DNA of 64,000 nucleotides from Gymnorhina tibicen (Eukaryota > Chordata > Aves > Passeriformes > Artamidae): positions 1,423,901 to 1,487,900 of the forward strand of contig VXAZ01002109.1 of the NCBI GenBank assembly GCA_013399875.1, written 5' to 3'. Shown here in pieces: positions 1 to 12,300 of this stretch. Made by a program: the position numbers and the translations under genes. The notes under the pieces are model-generated. The model had not been told where the DNA came from, ran no database searches, and saw only the letters and a list, made by a program, of their open reading frames with translations. Numbering within the stretch: position 1 is the stretch's first letter; the number at the start of each line of letters is the position of its first letter.

Positions 1-217
1 TCAGCTAAATGACCCTTGCTAAAACATATGGTTTTTTTCTTTACTTTTTCCACATAAGCAGACAAGATGGGGAAAGATGAGCAGAAAGCAAGCTAGAGAA
101 CTACCTGGTTTAGAAACAAAGAGAATTTAATCTGTGGCTGTTGGGATGCATGACACAGTCAGCTTCTGTTTAAATGAAGAAAGGGAAGTAATATGGTTTA
201 TGAAGCCACCTCTGTAC

Positions 218-380
218 CTGTCCTGAGGCACTGTCCCTCCAGCCAGTTGAACTACTGTCGGATAAATGTCCATAAGGCTTGTAGGTTCATCGATAACTGT
301 CCCTGCAGGCAACACTCCTGGCCATCTAACTATACCTGGAACACGGATTCCTCCTTCCCAGCCTCCCATTCCTTTTCCAC
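218..380 (-). CDS. ARSD: ARSD-like coding exon 8 (last exon inside the window)
   Basis: This 163-bp exon encodes [16 protein letters not shown] (active-site Lys) through T-V-P-Q-D-R. Acceptor CTATAACAG, donor ACAG|GTACAG. Two more exons are expected by analogy with the paralog. Bases 1-217 hold only intron. Confidence 0.95.
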
Positions 381-3300
381 CTGTTATAGAAGGGGGAAAA
401 GTGTCAAAAGAGTTAAAAGAATAAAAGATAGCAGATGTTTATTGTGCATGTATAATAAAAGGTTTTAAAACTTTTAGAATATTCATGTAACTTTAATAAA
501 AACACTCTAAATCCTGGAAAACAGTAGACTGTTATTCAGTAGTGGCTCTTCTCATTATTTGTATGTGTGGCTTATTTATCTGCCTGTTTTTAATACACAG
601 TTCCCAATAGCAACACTGAGTTTTACAGATATTCATTAATTAAACTAACTGTATTTTTTAATCTTGCTAGTTAGTTTTACTGGGATATCCCCTGTTCTGC
701 TGTATGTGGACACAAATAGTTATATCCTTCTATTACTGATATCTAAATTGATATTGTATCCCCTCATGCCTTCTCTCTAAGCAGGCATGATTTCATCATT
801 GTCCTCTCATGCTGAACTCCCTAATCACATTTCTCTTTCCCCTCTGGACTCTCCTGTTACTAATACACTTACGTTCAGCTAGTGGAAGTGAATTCCTTAG
901 GTCAGATTCTAAGCTATTCAAGTGAGCCTCTTGGCCTTTTTGCATCTGTTACTGGCATGGAAACTTCATAACAAGAACTAAAGGCTAATTTTGTGTTTAG
1001 GACTGTGCGTGAGTGGATCCCAGCTGTATCAAACATTGCTTGTGTGGCTCATCAAGTAACTTGGTACTAGACAATGTGCATTGTGATGCTGAGAAGGTCA
1101 AGGTGCACATGACTCTTCTTCTATAGGGAAATGTGATGGATGCAGCTTCCAGACTTCATTATACAGTAAGTGCCAGAGTGGCTTTTCAAGGCTTAGTAAT
1201 CTGGAGGGAGCACATACAGGAGATACCACAGATCTTCATTTCCCTAGAGCTTTTGTCACTGTGTTGCAAGCCAGCCATAGAGAGTCTAGAAGAAACTTCT
1301 ATATGGTAGGTGAGAAACTGGAACACTATATTAAGAAAATAAACATCATGATATCTGCCAGTATTGACACAGATAATCAGGAGAGAGGAACCTTTTGAAA
1401 TTCAACAAAGGAAAGTGCAGAGTCCTGTACCTTGGGAAGAACAACCCCATGTTACAGGCTGGGTGCTGACCTGCTGGAAAGCAGCTCTGCAGAGAAGGAC
1501 CTGGGTGTCCTGGTGGACAACAAGCTCTCCATGAGCCAGGAGTGCCCTTGGGGCCAAGAAGGCCAAGGGAATCCTGGTGTGCATTAGTAAGAGCATTGGC
1601 AGCAGGTCGAGGGAAGTGATCCTGCCTCTCTACTCAGTCCCAGCCCTATGAATAGCACATGCCCTGATTTTGTTTCAGCCCTACACTCCAAGATTATAAT
1701 CCCATTATATAGTTTATTAAATACTGTCTGTTTGGATATATTTTTCTCTATCATTCTTTTTTTAAGAGGAAGTCTTATGCATGTACACACTACTAAAATT
1801 TTACCTTTATATACCCCATTCCATCCTCCCAACTGAGAATTTCCTCTGTGAGCTTCTAAGAATCCTCCATGATCAGATGCAAAATAAACGAATGTGGTAT
1901 TCCTCAAGTCCTCTTTGTCAATAACATGCAAAAGCCTGCCTATAAGCAAAGCAAAACATCATAATTACATCAGGAGATGCAGTCAGATTTTTTAGGTCTT
2001 GACTCCAAATTCAGTGAAGACTGAGTCTTTCCATTTGCCTGAATAAGTTCTGTTATGATCTACCACATTCAATGCAAAGAGAGCTTGACAAATTAGAGAG
2101 ATGGGCAATCACCAGCCATACAAAGTTTAACAAGCGAAAGTGCCAGATTCTGCCCCTCGGAGAGGGCAACCCTGTTTATGTGTACACACTGGGGAAGGAG
2201 ATGCTGGAAAACAGCACTGCAGAAAGGGACCTGGGGGTCCTGGTCAATGGCAAGTTGAACGTGAGTCCCCAGTGTGCCCTGGCAGCCAGAAGGGCCGACC
2301 ATGTCCTGGGGTGCATCAGGCACAGCATCACCAACCAGGCAAGGGAGGGGATGGTCCTGCTGTGCTCTGCACTGGGGCAGCCTCACCTCGAGTGCTGGGG
2401 GCAGGTCTGGGTGCCACAATATGAAAAAGGTATAAAGCTATTAGAGAGCATCCAAAGGAGGGCCATGAGGATGATAAAGGGCCTTGAGGGGAAGCCATAT
2501 GAGGAATGGCTGAGGTCACTTGGTCTGTTTCAACCTAGAGAAGAGGAGACTGAGGGGAGACCTCTTTGCAGTTTTCAACATCCTTATGAGGGGGTAACGT
2601 AGGGGCAAGTTCTCTTCACTCTCAGGACCGGTGACAGGACCCAAGGAAATGAGAAGATGCTGTGTTTAGGGAGGTTTAAGTAAGATATCAGGAAAAAGTT
2701 TTTCACCCACAGGGTGGCTGGGCACTGGAACAGGCTCCCCAGGGAAGTGGTCACAGCACCAGCCTGACAGTTCAAGAACTGTTTAGACAATACTCTCAGG
2801 CGCATTCTGTCATTCCTGGGGTGTCCCGCACAAGGGTAGGAGTTGGACTTTGATGATCCTGATCGGTCCCTTCCAGCTCAGTATATTCTATGATCCTATG
2901 AAATAATAAGAGCCTAAGAGAAAGCTGATGAACGTTTATAAGACTTTTTATAAAACCAACTGGAAAATAAGTGAGTGATACTTTTATTCAAGCTACTCAA
3001 AATACTCTGTCAGCTTTATTCTGTAAATTCTGCAGCAAGAATTGTCTTCACTATGTAGCCTCAAACATCTTGAAAAGCTTAAATAATAGTGCTGCTCTGA
3101 TTACTAACCACAGAAAACTGCTGTGTCTCACCAGGAACTGAGCAAGGACTCTGACACCAGGCTGCATACTATCAACCAAAATAATTTCCTGATGTTAGTG
3201 GTAAAAACTTCACAGACTGTAGTTCAAACCTAACTTCATAAGGAATCTTTTCAGTATTGATTGCATCAAATGTTTATATTGAATGTGATTTATCTTCAGT

Positions 3301-6300
3301 TAATTATCTTCATCATCTTCTGCATCAAAGATATTTGCCAAGAACAGCTTCGATACCTACAGAAGCTGCAGCAAAAGCTGAACTGCACAAAAAAAAGCAC
3401 AAGCCAGTGATCAGCACTTTTTCTCAATCTCTTTTCCTTTACAGACTTCCTGTCTCTCCTTGGTGAAGCTAGTTATTGACCTTACCTACAAAACCTTCTC
3501 CCAAAAAGTGTTTAGATTGAGTCTAGGCATATTGATTCCGAATTACACTCCAAATCAAGATCTATGCAACTCTGGAGAGTTCTGTCCTCATTAGCTGCTA
3601 TCCTGTTTCAACTATGTTCCTTACATCTTGACTTCTGCTATCCAGCTCTGCTTACACAGCCTGTGTGTGAAGGTGACTGGTGCCAAAAGAGGAAAGAGGA
3701 GCATGGCTGACTCTTCTGGTTCACTGGATTGTGGGATTCTGCTTTGAGTTCCACCTGTTGATCTTGCTGTGCCTTAAATCATTCCTCCCCTGCTGGGGGA
3801 GGATTTCTAAGTCCTTGCCTGGATTTTGGTTAATTAAAGGACATTCAGCCTTCTCTGTGCTCTCAGATAGTTTATTAAGTCTTATCAGAAAAGTTAGGAG
3901 TACAGCAGAGGGATGTGAATGCTGAGAAAAATGTGCAGAATGCCGCCGAAATCAAGATAACACGGCGTTTTTAAAGCTAAACAATCCAATCAGTGTTTGA
4001 AATGACAGATATTTTCACTTTTCTACCAATATTCAACAAATGTTTACAATACGTCCACAGGAAATGCGGATTTCTTTATCCAATCACTTTAAACAATTTT
4101 TCTGCATTAAATGGAGTAGTAAAAGAAGGAGGAGAAGGTTTGAGAACAACAACAATCCTCCATTTTGGAGTTTTTGCTTTTTATCTATTTGCACTTTAAC
4201 AAACCCAACACCTTTACCTTTTCACCCTGTGCTACCTTACATACTATTCTATCATCTAGTTCACACCGCAGTGCGCTCAAATTCCTCCCAGAGAGTTGGC
4301 AGCTTTCTCCATGGACAGAGGTCAAAACCAGTGTGTTCCAGGGGGGTAAAACTCCTTAAAACAGGCAGGGAAATAGTCCCTGCACTCTGGACTCCCACAC
4401 TGGATCTTGCAGGAGTTTTCAGCCTGCCCATTGAAAGCACTCAGGCTCCTCTCAAATTACAGTTTTGTGGATGTGGTTACTGGGGGGAAATATGGTTCAG
4501 GGATTGAATCGTGACCTTGACAGGAGGCAATTACTTTGTAAATAGGGTCTTCACTTTTGACTAAATACAAACAGTAGCTATCTCTCTCCCTCTCATCGAA
4601 AAGGAAAAATGAAGTAAAGTTTAGGATTTTAAACCTAATTCAACCAATCAGAAATTCAACCTGGTTGGTACTCAAGAACCTAGATTACGACCTAAGTCAT
4701 CACTGACTTCACACAATTTATTAAGTGAAACTCCATAGCTTTCTAACTTGGACTTTTGTCTAGGAGAGGGTTCCGATACATTATTTTTTTTGATAAAAAT
4801 GAATAAGTACACAAAACAACCATCATATAACATAATATTCAGCAGTAACGCTCTTTACATCTTCTAAGACCAGAGCTGGAGAAACATCACACATTTTGAC
4901 TAATAACATGATCAGGGACACATTTGGTTATTTGACTGCATATGACACTTCAGCGTAGAAGCATGTCATTTAAAAAAAGAAAAAGAACAAATCCTTATAA
5001 GGACAGTTTAAGCTTTCATCTTAAGAAAACAAAAAAGAGGTATTGTACGGTTATGGTATGGCAATCTCTGAAACGAACTGTGTAACCAAGGTGAGTTCCC
5101 TGATTTTTACATATGCCAAAAGGGAGTTTGGTGATCACCCCTTTAATACCTTTTCCACATTCAAATGAATGAAGAATTTCCTTCCAGACCAACACTTACC
5201 CACCATCCAGTCCATCTCCTCTACGTTATCTCCATATAGGCCATGCCTGCTTCTTCCCTGAAACTTCTCTGTGGTAATGAGAGGGGTATGAACATGTAAA
5301 AGGGAAACAAAGAGAAGAAATGGTCTATGCTTGTTTCTGAAATAAAAGAAAACAATAGTCATTTCTCTTCAAACTGTCACACAACCCAAAATATAAGTGG
5401 TATTGCAGTTACTATCTCAATTAATATTATTATTGTTGTGATCTAACCAAAAAGATTTTTGTTTTTTGACATCTTTTCAGTGTTGAGGTTTTGGGAGACA
5501 GAGGGGATTAAAACATATCCCTCAAAGATGTTCGTTCTGCATTAAGACCAAAACAGTAATGGGCCCTTTCTTTTTCCCGTTCCAAATCAGACATGTGTAG
5601 AACATTAAACAACTAGAAGAGGTCATAGCCAAAAGACTGACACATTCTTGGAAGCAAGGAGAATAGGACTCACTTGCCTAAGCTTAAACATGGATATATG
5701 TCACTGAGCATCCTCCTCGTGGAGGAGGCAGACATCACTTGCAGTGGGTGATATCAGTAGGTTTCACCCACAGTGAAACTGTATCCCTTCAACATCAAGC
5801 CAGGCAGGATATCCTAGGAATCTGACATTAGCTCTGCTCAAAGTTTTAGAGAAGGAATTTATATTACCTCCAATTTCCTTTAAAAAACAAACACACAACC
5901 CCTAAACCCTGACAGAAATATGGATATGCCCAGACTTAACACACGAATACTTTTAAAGACTTAGTGGTTTTTTCAATTCCAGTTGAGGTTACTGATTGTA
6001 AATGAAGGACACCTTTGGGGAAAAAAAAGAAACAAAACCACAAAACTAAACAAAACTCACTATCACTCTCCTGTTTGTAAAATATTAACTTCATATGACA
6101 CTTTCTATGCTAGTCCATTCACCATCCTAGGATCATTTTTCTGTTCCTACCGGCAGAAGGCACAGTATTTGGCCAGGACCCCTTTGTATCTCTCCCTCCC
6201 CCCCAGTCTGCTCCTCACCTCTGTTGATTACCTTTCAATGAATGTAACTGCCTCCTTCAGCATATTAGAAGTAGTTTTTTGTAGGTTCATCGGTTGTTCA

Positions 6301-9300
6301 ATGATATCATGGTTTCTCATCAGGATACAGTTCCAGTATTTGGTGAAACCACAGCTGGAGAACCAGGAGATGAAATGAAGGAGACCACAGATGGCCAGAC
6401 AGATGATTATTTTCCATTTTACTGGGAATAAATTGGCAAGTTTTCCAATCACAAGAGTAAATACCGCAAGGATGATCATCTGAGTGTAAAACCAATACGT
6501 ATCTTGCAAAGACTTGGCCAATTCAGGGTCATCTGTGCCTTGACACTCATTCAAAAGGGTAAAAGGCATGCCATAAAAATAATCAAACCCATGATTTAAA
6601 GGATGGTGGCAGTGATCATGGCGGGTTTTACAGTTCACACCCATATGCCACTTCCCTGGAAATAAAAAACAAAGATCTTAAGTCCAATATTACAACTCTA
6701 GGGTGTGTCTGCCTGTATTTCTCAGTTAAGGTGCAGCCAAGGGAGGAGCTGGTGAGGAATGGGGAGAGATTGAGGGGGCAATAGTGCATTGGCACTTCAT
6801 CTGTCTAGAACAGCTGCTTTTCCTCACCTATCTGTTTAAATCGCATGCAGGGCAATGGTGCAGTTCAGACACCTCCCAGTATAAGAACAAATACGGTTGC
6901 AATAGTTGGTGCTTATTATTTTTAACATGATGAAGTAGCCAGGCGTTAATGTGCAACCTGATAGGGAGAAACTGAGAAACCCTTGTGCCAAATGAAAGAG
7001 CTAAGTGCAAAAATATGAACTATTTTACACAAAAGTTCTACCTGACCTTCACAGTCCAGGAACAAATTTCAGGAAGAAGGTACACATATTGGCTCTGTGT
7101 GACCATATTCATCCTATAATGAGTAGCAGAAACGGGCTATTACAATTATCCAGTACAATTGGACATATAAGAATATGTTATACACTGATAACAAACCTTA
7201 CTGAAGTCATACTACAGAGCAGTGTACTTATCATGACAATGAAGGCCAGTCTATAACCATGGGCTCTTACCTAGGGAAGTAACTTCTGAGAAGTGCTGAC
7301 CTGTCCTGCACTTCACTTGTGTATATGAATGGGGTCTACGCTATAAGCTCTATCAGACTGCAGTGAGCAGTGTGTGAAGTCAGTACATCGCTGAGACTTG
7401 CTTCGATTTAAGAAACAGATGCGCACCTCAGTGTGTGGAGCTGAGCAGAGGTGTGAAAAGCACAGTAATTAAAACTGAGCACATTACAAAAGAGTATAAA
7501 GAGTTTAAAAATGAGAGGTGCTTCAATGACAGCCTTTAATCGCTGTTCAGGCTAAATTAGCAATGAGTTACCAGGATTTTCTTTTTTTTGGACATGTATT
7601 TTGATACAAGATCCACTGAAGTTAATGGGACTCTTTCAGATTTTTGACAGAATATCCTTTTGCAGAAATTAAGGGACATCATAACTGTGATAATCAGCAG
7701 AATGCTTAAATAACAGAAAATACAGCCACCAGATTGGGTAAGGTTGGAAGGGACCACAGTGGGTCATCTGGTCCAGCCTCCCTGCTCAGGCAGAGTCATC
7801 CCAGCACACATGGCACAGGATTGTGTCCAGACAGTTCTTTAGTATCTCCAGTGAGGGAGACTCCACAGCCTCTCAGAACTCTCTGTTCCAGTGTCACCTG
7901 CACAGTAAAGACGTTTTCCTTATGTTCAGCTGGAGCTTCCTGTGCATCTGCCTCTGCCCATTTACCTCTTGTCCTGTTGCTTGGCACCACTGAGCAGAGC
8001 CTGGCTCCACCCTCTTGGCACCCTCCCTTCAGGTACTGACAGACATTGATGAGGGCCCCTCTCAGCCATCTCTTCTCAAGGCTGAACAGGCCCAGCTCCC
8101 TCAGCCTTTCCTCTTAAGAGAAATGCTCCAGTCCCCTAATTATCTTCATTACTGATTGTTAGAATCAATCTGTAAGAATAGTCTGTAAGAATCAGTCTGT
8201 ATGAGTAGTCTGTATGATGTTCTGGTGCGGTTGGACGGTCGGGACTGATGGAGACGAGAGATCTCTGAAGTCAGGTCTTAGAGCATGAGGTTTATTACGA
8301 AGGGCGTGGGTACAGGGGGCCTGCTTAGAGCTGCCAGCTGCAGCTCGGAGCAGGCCAGAAGAGCAATGGAGAGTAAGAGAAGCAAGAGAGAGAGGGAGAA
8401 CTAGCTAAAGTAGAGAGTGGAAAGTACAGTGAAGAAGAGGAACAGAAGTGAAGAAGTGAGGAAGTAAAGAAGAGAAGAAGAAGTCCTTTACAATACAATA
8501 AATCATCTTCTGTGTTGAATATTCTAATTTTCATCAACCAACCTAGTACGAGATACAAATCCTATAGCATTTACATACAGCCTATAAGAATCATTGCATT
8601 ACCATACTTTGCTACATTTTAAACTCTAAAACTACTCTTTGGACCCCTTCTGCCAAGCTAGCAGGGTCTGCTCTGACCCTTGGACCTGTTTTCAAGCAGA
8701 GGGTATCTTTCAATCAAGAGGGGATTACCTTCAGTGGCCATACCATTGTTTTCCAGTTGTTCAGTAACCAAGGCCTGGTATCTCAAAGTATGCTTTCATT
8801 TCTATCTGGTTCATAGTTTCCATATACTCAGCATCTTTTGCCAGGCAATCATATTTATAAGTCTTTCCTGTTTCATCTTCTCCAACAATTGATGAGTAAG
8901 TTAAACAATACTGGGCTCAGTGCTGACCCCTGGGCACACCACTAGTGACAGCTAGACCCTGTGCCACTAATCACGACCCTCTGGGATCTGCTGTTCAGCC
9001 AGTTCTCAACCCACGTCCCTGTCCACTCATCCACACTTCCAGAGTTTGCCTATGTGGATGTTGTGAGAGACAGTGTTAAAAATCTTGTTGAAGTCAATAT
9101 AATTAAGACCACTGTGCTGACATTGATATAATTAAGACCACTGTGGTGTCTTGGTGCCAACTGGCAGACGACACTTTTCTGCTGTAATACATCCGTGAAT
9201 ATCTCTGCTGGTTCATCCTAAAGCAACCTGTACTGGGCAAACAAGACTCTTCGCTTTGAATTTACTTCCATTTGCAGTGTGTATTTATGTATTCCATACA

Positions 9301-12300
9301 CTTCATTTTGGATTTACCAGATATGCTGTACTGACACTGGGACTTGTGGATAGTGTTCTATAAACCTGCTGATTTTGAAAATTGTGCATACAAGAAAATC
9401 TAGTTTCACTGATCCTGGACATTTTGACAGAAAAAAATGCATTTACAGAAGCAACCTAATTAGAATAACAAACAATGAAAAAGGCAACAAGTTTCTATGT
9501 CTCATACCTACAAGTGCTGTAGAATAACCCTGCTGGTAGAGTATTCTGGCAAAAGTAGTTTCATTTGGTGGGAGCCCCCCAGAACCCCCATTCCAGAAGA
9601 GAACCTGCCGCTGAGTGCTAGATGCCATGCCTAGAGAGGAATAATAATCTTTAAAATAAAACAAGCCAGGTTTCAGATTCTCAGTGTTCTCAGACTGTGC
9701 TTTCTAACGAATGGGACTCAGATGCCTAAAACTAGTGCCTCATTATAAACTATTTCCTATGCCCTAGGATATTCTGCTTGACCTCCAGAATGATGTCTTT
9801 TCCAAGTTCCATGTCGTTATATGCTATTCTAATGCAGATGCCTCAGCTATGCTGGGGTGTCTAAAAATGGCAGGAACTTTGTACTGTTTAGACATTAAGC
9901 AACCTCTTACAATCAAAGTTATAAATATGATTAAAAAAAAAAGAAAATAAGTTTTATCTAGAAAGAAGTTTTTTCTAGAAAGAAAGTAAGTTTTATCTAA
10001 GGTTTACAGGGTTAGGGTACACACTTCTGAAATGTATAGTTAATGATTACATTTCTCCTTAAGCGAGTCAGAATCACATCAGAAGCTACACCGATTATTA
10101 CTGCTATATGCAGTGGCTGAAGTCTTCTGTCATAAATTTACACAGCTGAAGTAAATCTATTTCAAAACACAATTGCTGAGAACTATTCTACAGTCTGACA
10201 CATTTCACTGTGAAAAAGTTTGCCAGGATATTAAAAATATTTTATTTACTATAATCCCAGTGCCACTGAACATACAACACAATTTACACAATTTTTCTCT
10301 TCATTTTTCTACCTCTGGGTGCTCTTTGTACTGTTTAGATTCTCATCCATTTCTCTGTTGTCATTTAGCTACGTTAAATGTGTTTCATATGGGGATTTTC
10401 CCACAGAAATCAATCATTAGTCATCTCTATTTTTTGCCCATCTCACTGAGACTCCAAATCCCAAGATTAACTGTTCTTTAAAATGGTTTATTTAAGGGGA
10501 TTTTTAATATCAACACTGACTAGATTAACTGCAGCAAACCATCGGCGAGAGGCCCAACCTGATCTGATAGGGTATCTGCCCGTCAGGAAAGCGGCTCTGC
10601 TTGGAGTACAGACAGCTGCTGCAGCAATGTGCTGAGTAAGTCTCACTCCATCCTTTGCCAGGCCATCAATGTTAGGCGTCCTAAAGAGAAAAATCCCATC
10701 TCTGACAAAAGTGTATTACATAGAAATTCATGGCATATTGCTCCTCCTACTTTTGTTGAGAATATCACCATCAAATTTACAAAAATCTGTTTACCTGCAA
10801 CTCAGCTAGAAAAGTTCTGTGTTTTATATATATTTTTGAGATACCTTGGCTCTTTAGAAATGAGTTTTCCATGGGTATATATGTTTTTATTAATAACTGA
10901 AAAAAAAGGGGGGGGAAAAAAGGACAAGGTATCTCAGGTATAACCCATACCAAAATCTTATGTAGCATAGGGAAAAAGAGTCTGTTCACAACACAACACC
11001 CAAGACAATGATAGGCTAGAACAAAGACACATCATTCTCTCAGTCAATCTATATACAGATTGGTAACTGCGCTAGGGATAAGTATGTCACACAAACTGAC
11101 CTGTCACTTCATAATAAGTCTACTAGAGTTGTTAACTGATATTAAATTCTAATGTCATTCCTTCATACTTCAACCCTGGAACTGTGGAAATTTATGTATT
11201 ATACACATGCCTGACAAGTACAGTACACAGACACATTTGGAAGGTTCCAAGTCCCAGAAAGTTTCTCACGCACGCCTGTATAATTATGACTCCCGTAGGA
11301 ATTATTGTAGAACGTTCGTTCTGTACATAGTTTAAAAAGAAGTGTATCTAGAAAAACAAATAAATTAATAATGAATTTTAATGCTAAGTAGCATCAGTGT
11401 TTTTTTTAAAGTTCACCCAGAACGGATAATTAATTTCATACCTTATTGTATCATTGCCATAGCAACCCACATCTCCAATACCAAGATCATCAGCCAGTAT
11501 CAGTAAAAAGTTAGGTTTTGAAGGATTTGATATGCAGGTTATTGGAAACAAGCATAAAGTTAGCCAAATGTTTAGGTAGCTCCTAAAAGCAAAAGTAAAG
11601 AGGTAATATTACAAAAAAACAATTGTAAGTTTTACAATAGACTTTAAACTACTACTCTCAGAAGTTTTATGGGGACTCAGTATAGGTGCAAACAGCAACC
11701 AAAGAGTGCCAGCAGATGGAGCTCCTGAACATGTACAGAAGTCTTTATAGTATTAGTATCATTTTCTGGGGTTTTTAGTCTTATTTTTATTATTATTATT
11801 GTTGTTGTTTTGTTGTTGGTGGTGTTATTATTATTATTTATTCATACAGGAATTTTGTGTCTGCTTTTCTTTGACATCTGCACAGATCTCTGCAGATATT
11901 CCAAGAATGAGTGGTTGGACACTTACAAATGTCCCAAGGAACCCCCCATATGGGGGTGTAGGATGCTCTGTTAAGGCTCCTGGAATGAGTGGGACAGGAG
12001 CACAAAGGTGATTGGTGTGGAGTCACGCTGGCCATTATGGCAATGGCTTGACTGTGGCATCTACTGCACTCACTGCGACACACAGGGTCTGAAAGTGCTT
12101 CTTAAACCATGGGACCATCCACAAAATCAAGGTGCAGCAACAGGCTTAAACTTGATTATCTTCCTAAGAGACCCTAAGAATATCTCTGCACATGTTTTAG
12201 TTACTCAAGGTGTTTGCAATGGAAGCTTACAGATGTAAAATACATGTGCTAGAACACATCTTCTGATTGCTAGTTCATAGATACCACAATGTGATAAAAA

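Noticed and set aside
2072..2602. 176-codon plus-strand ORF and overlapping antisense frames
   Set aside because: They lie inside a CR1 3' region and match LINE sequence also found at 47.5 kb, so they are not a host gene.
7734..8039. 101-codon plus-strand ORF
   Set aside because: It is an antisense reading of CR1 and contains no host protein features.
8325..8558. 77-codon minus-strand Ser/Leu/Phe-rich ORF
   Set aside because: It is a low-complexity GA/TC-rich part of the ERVK-like LTR; the open frame follows from composition.
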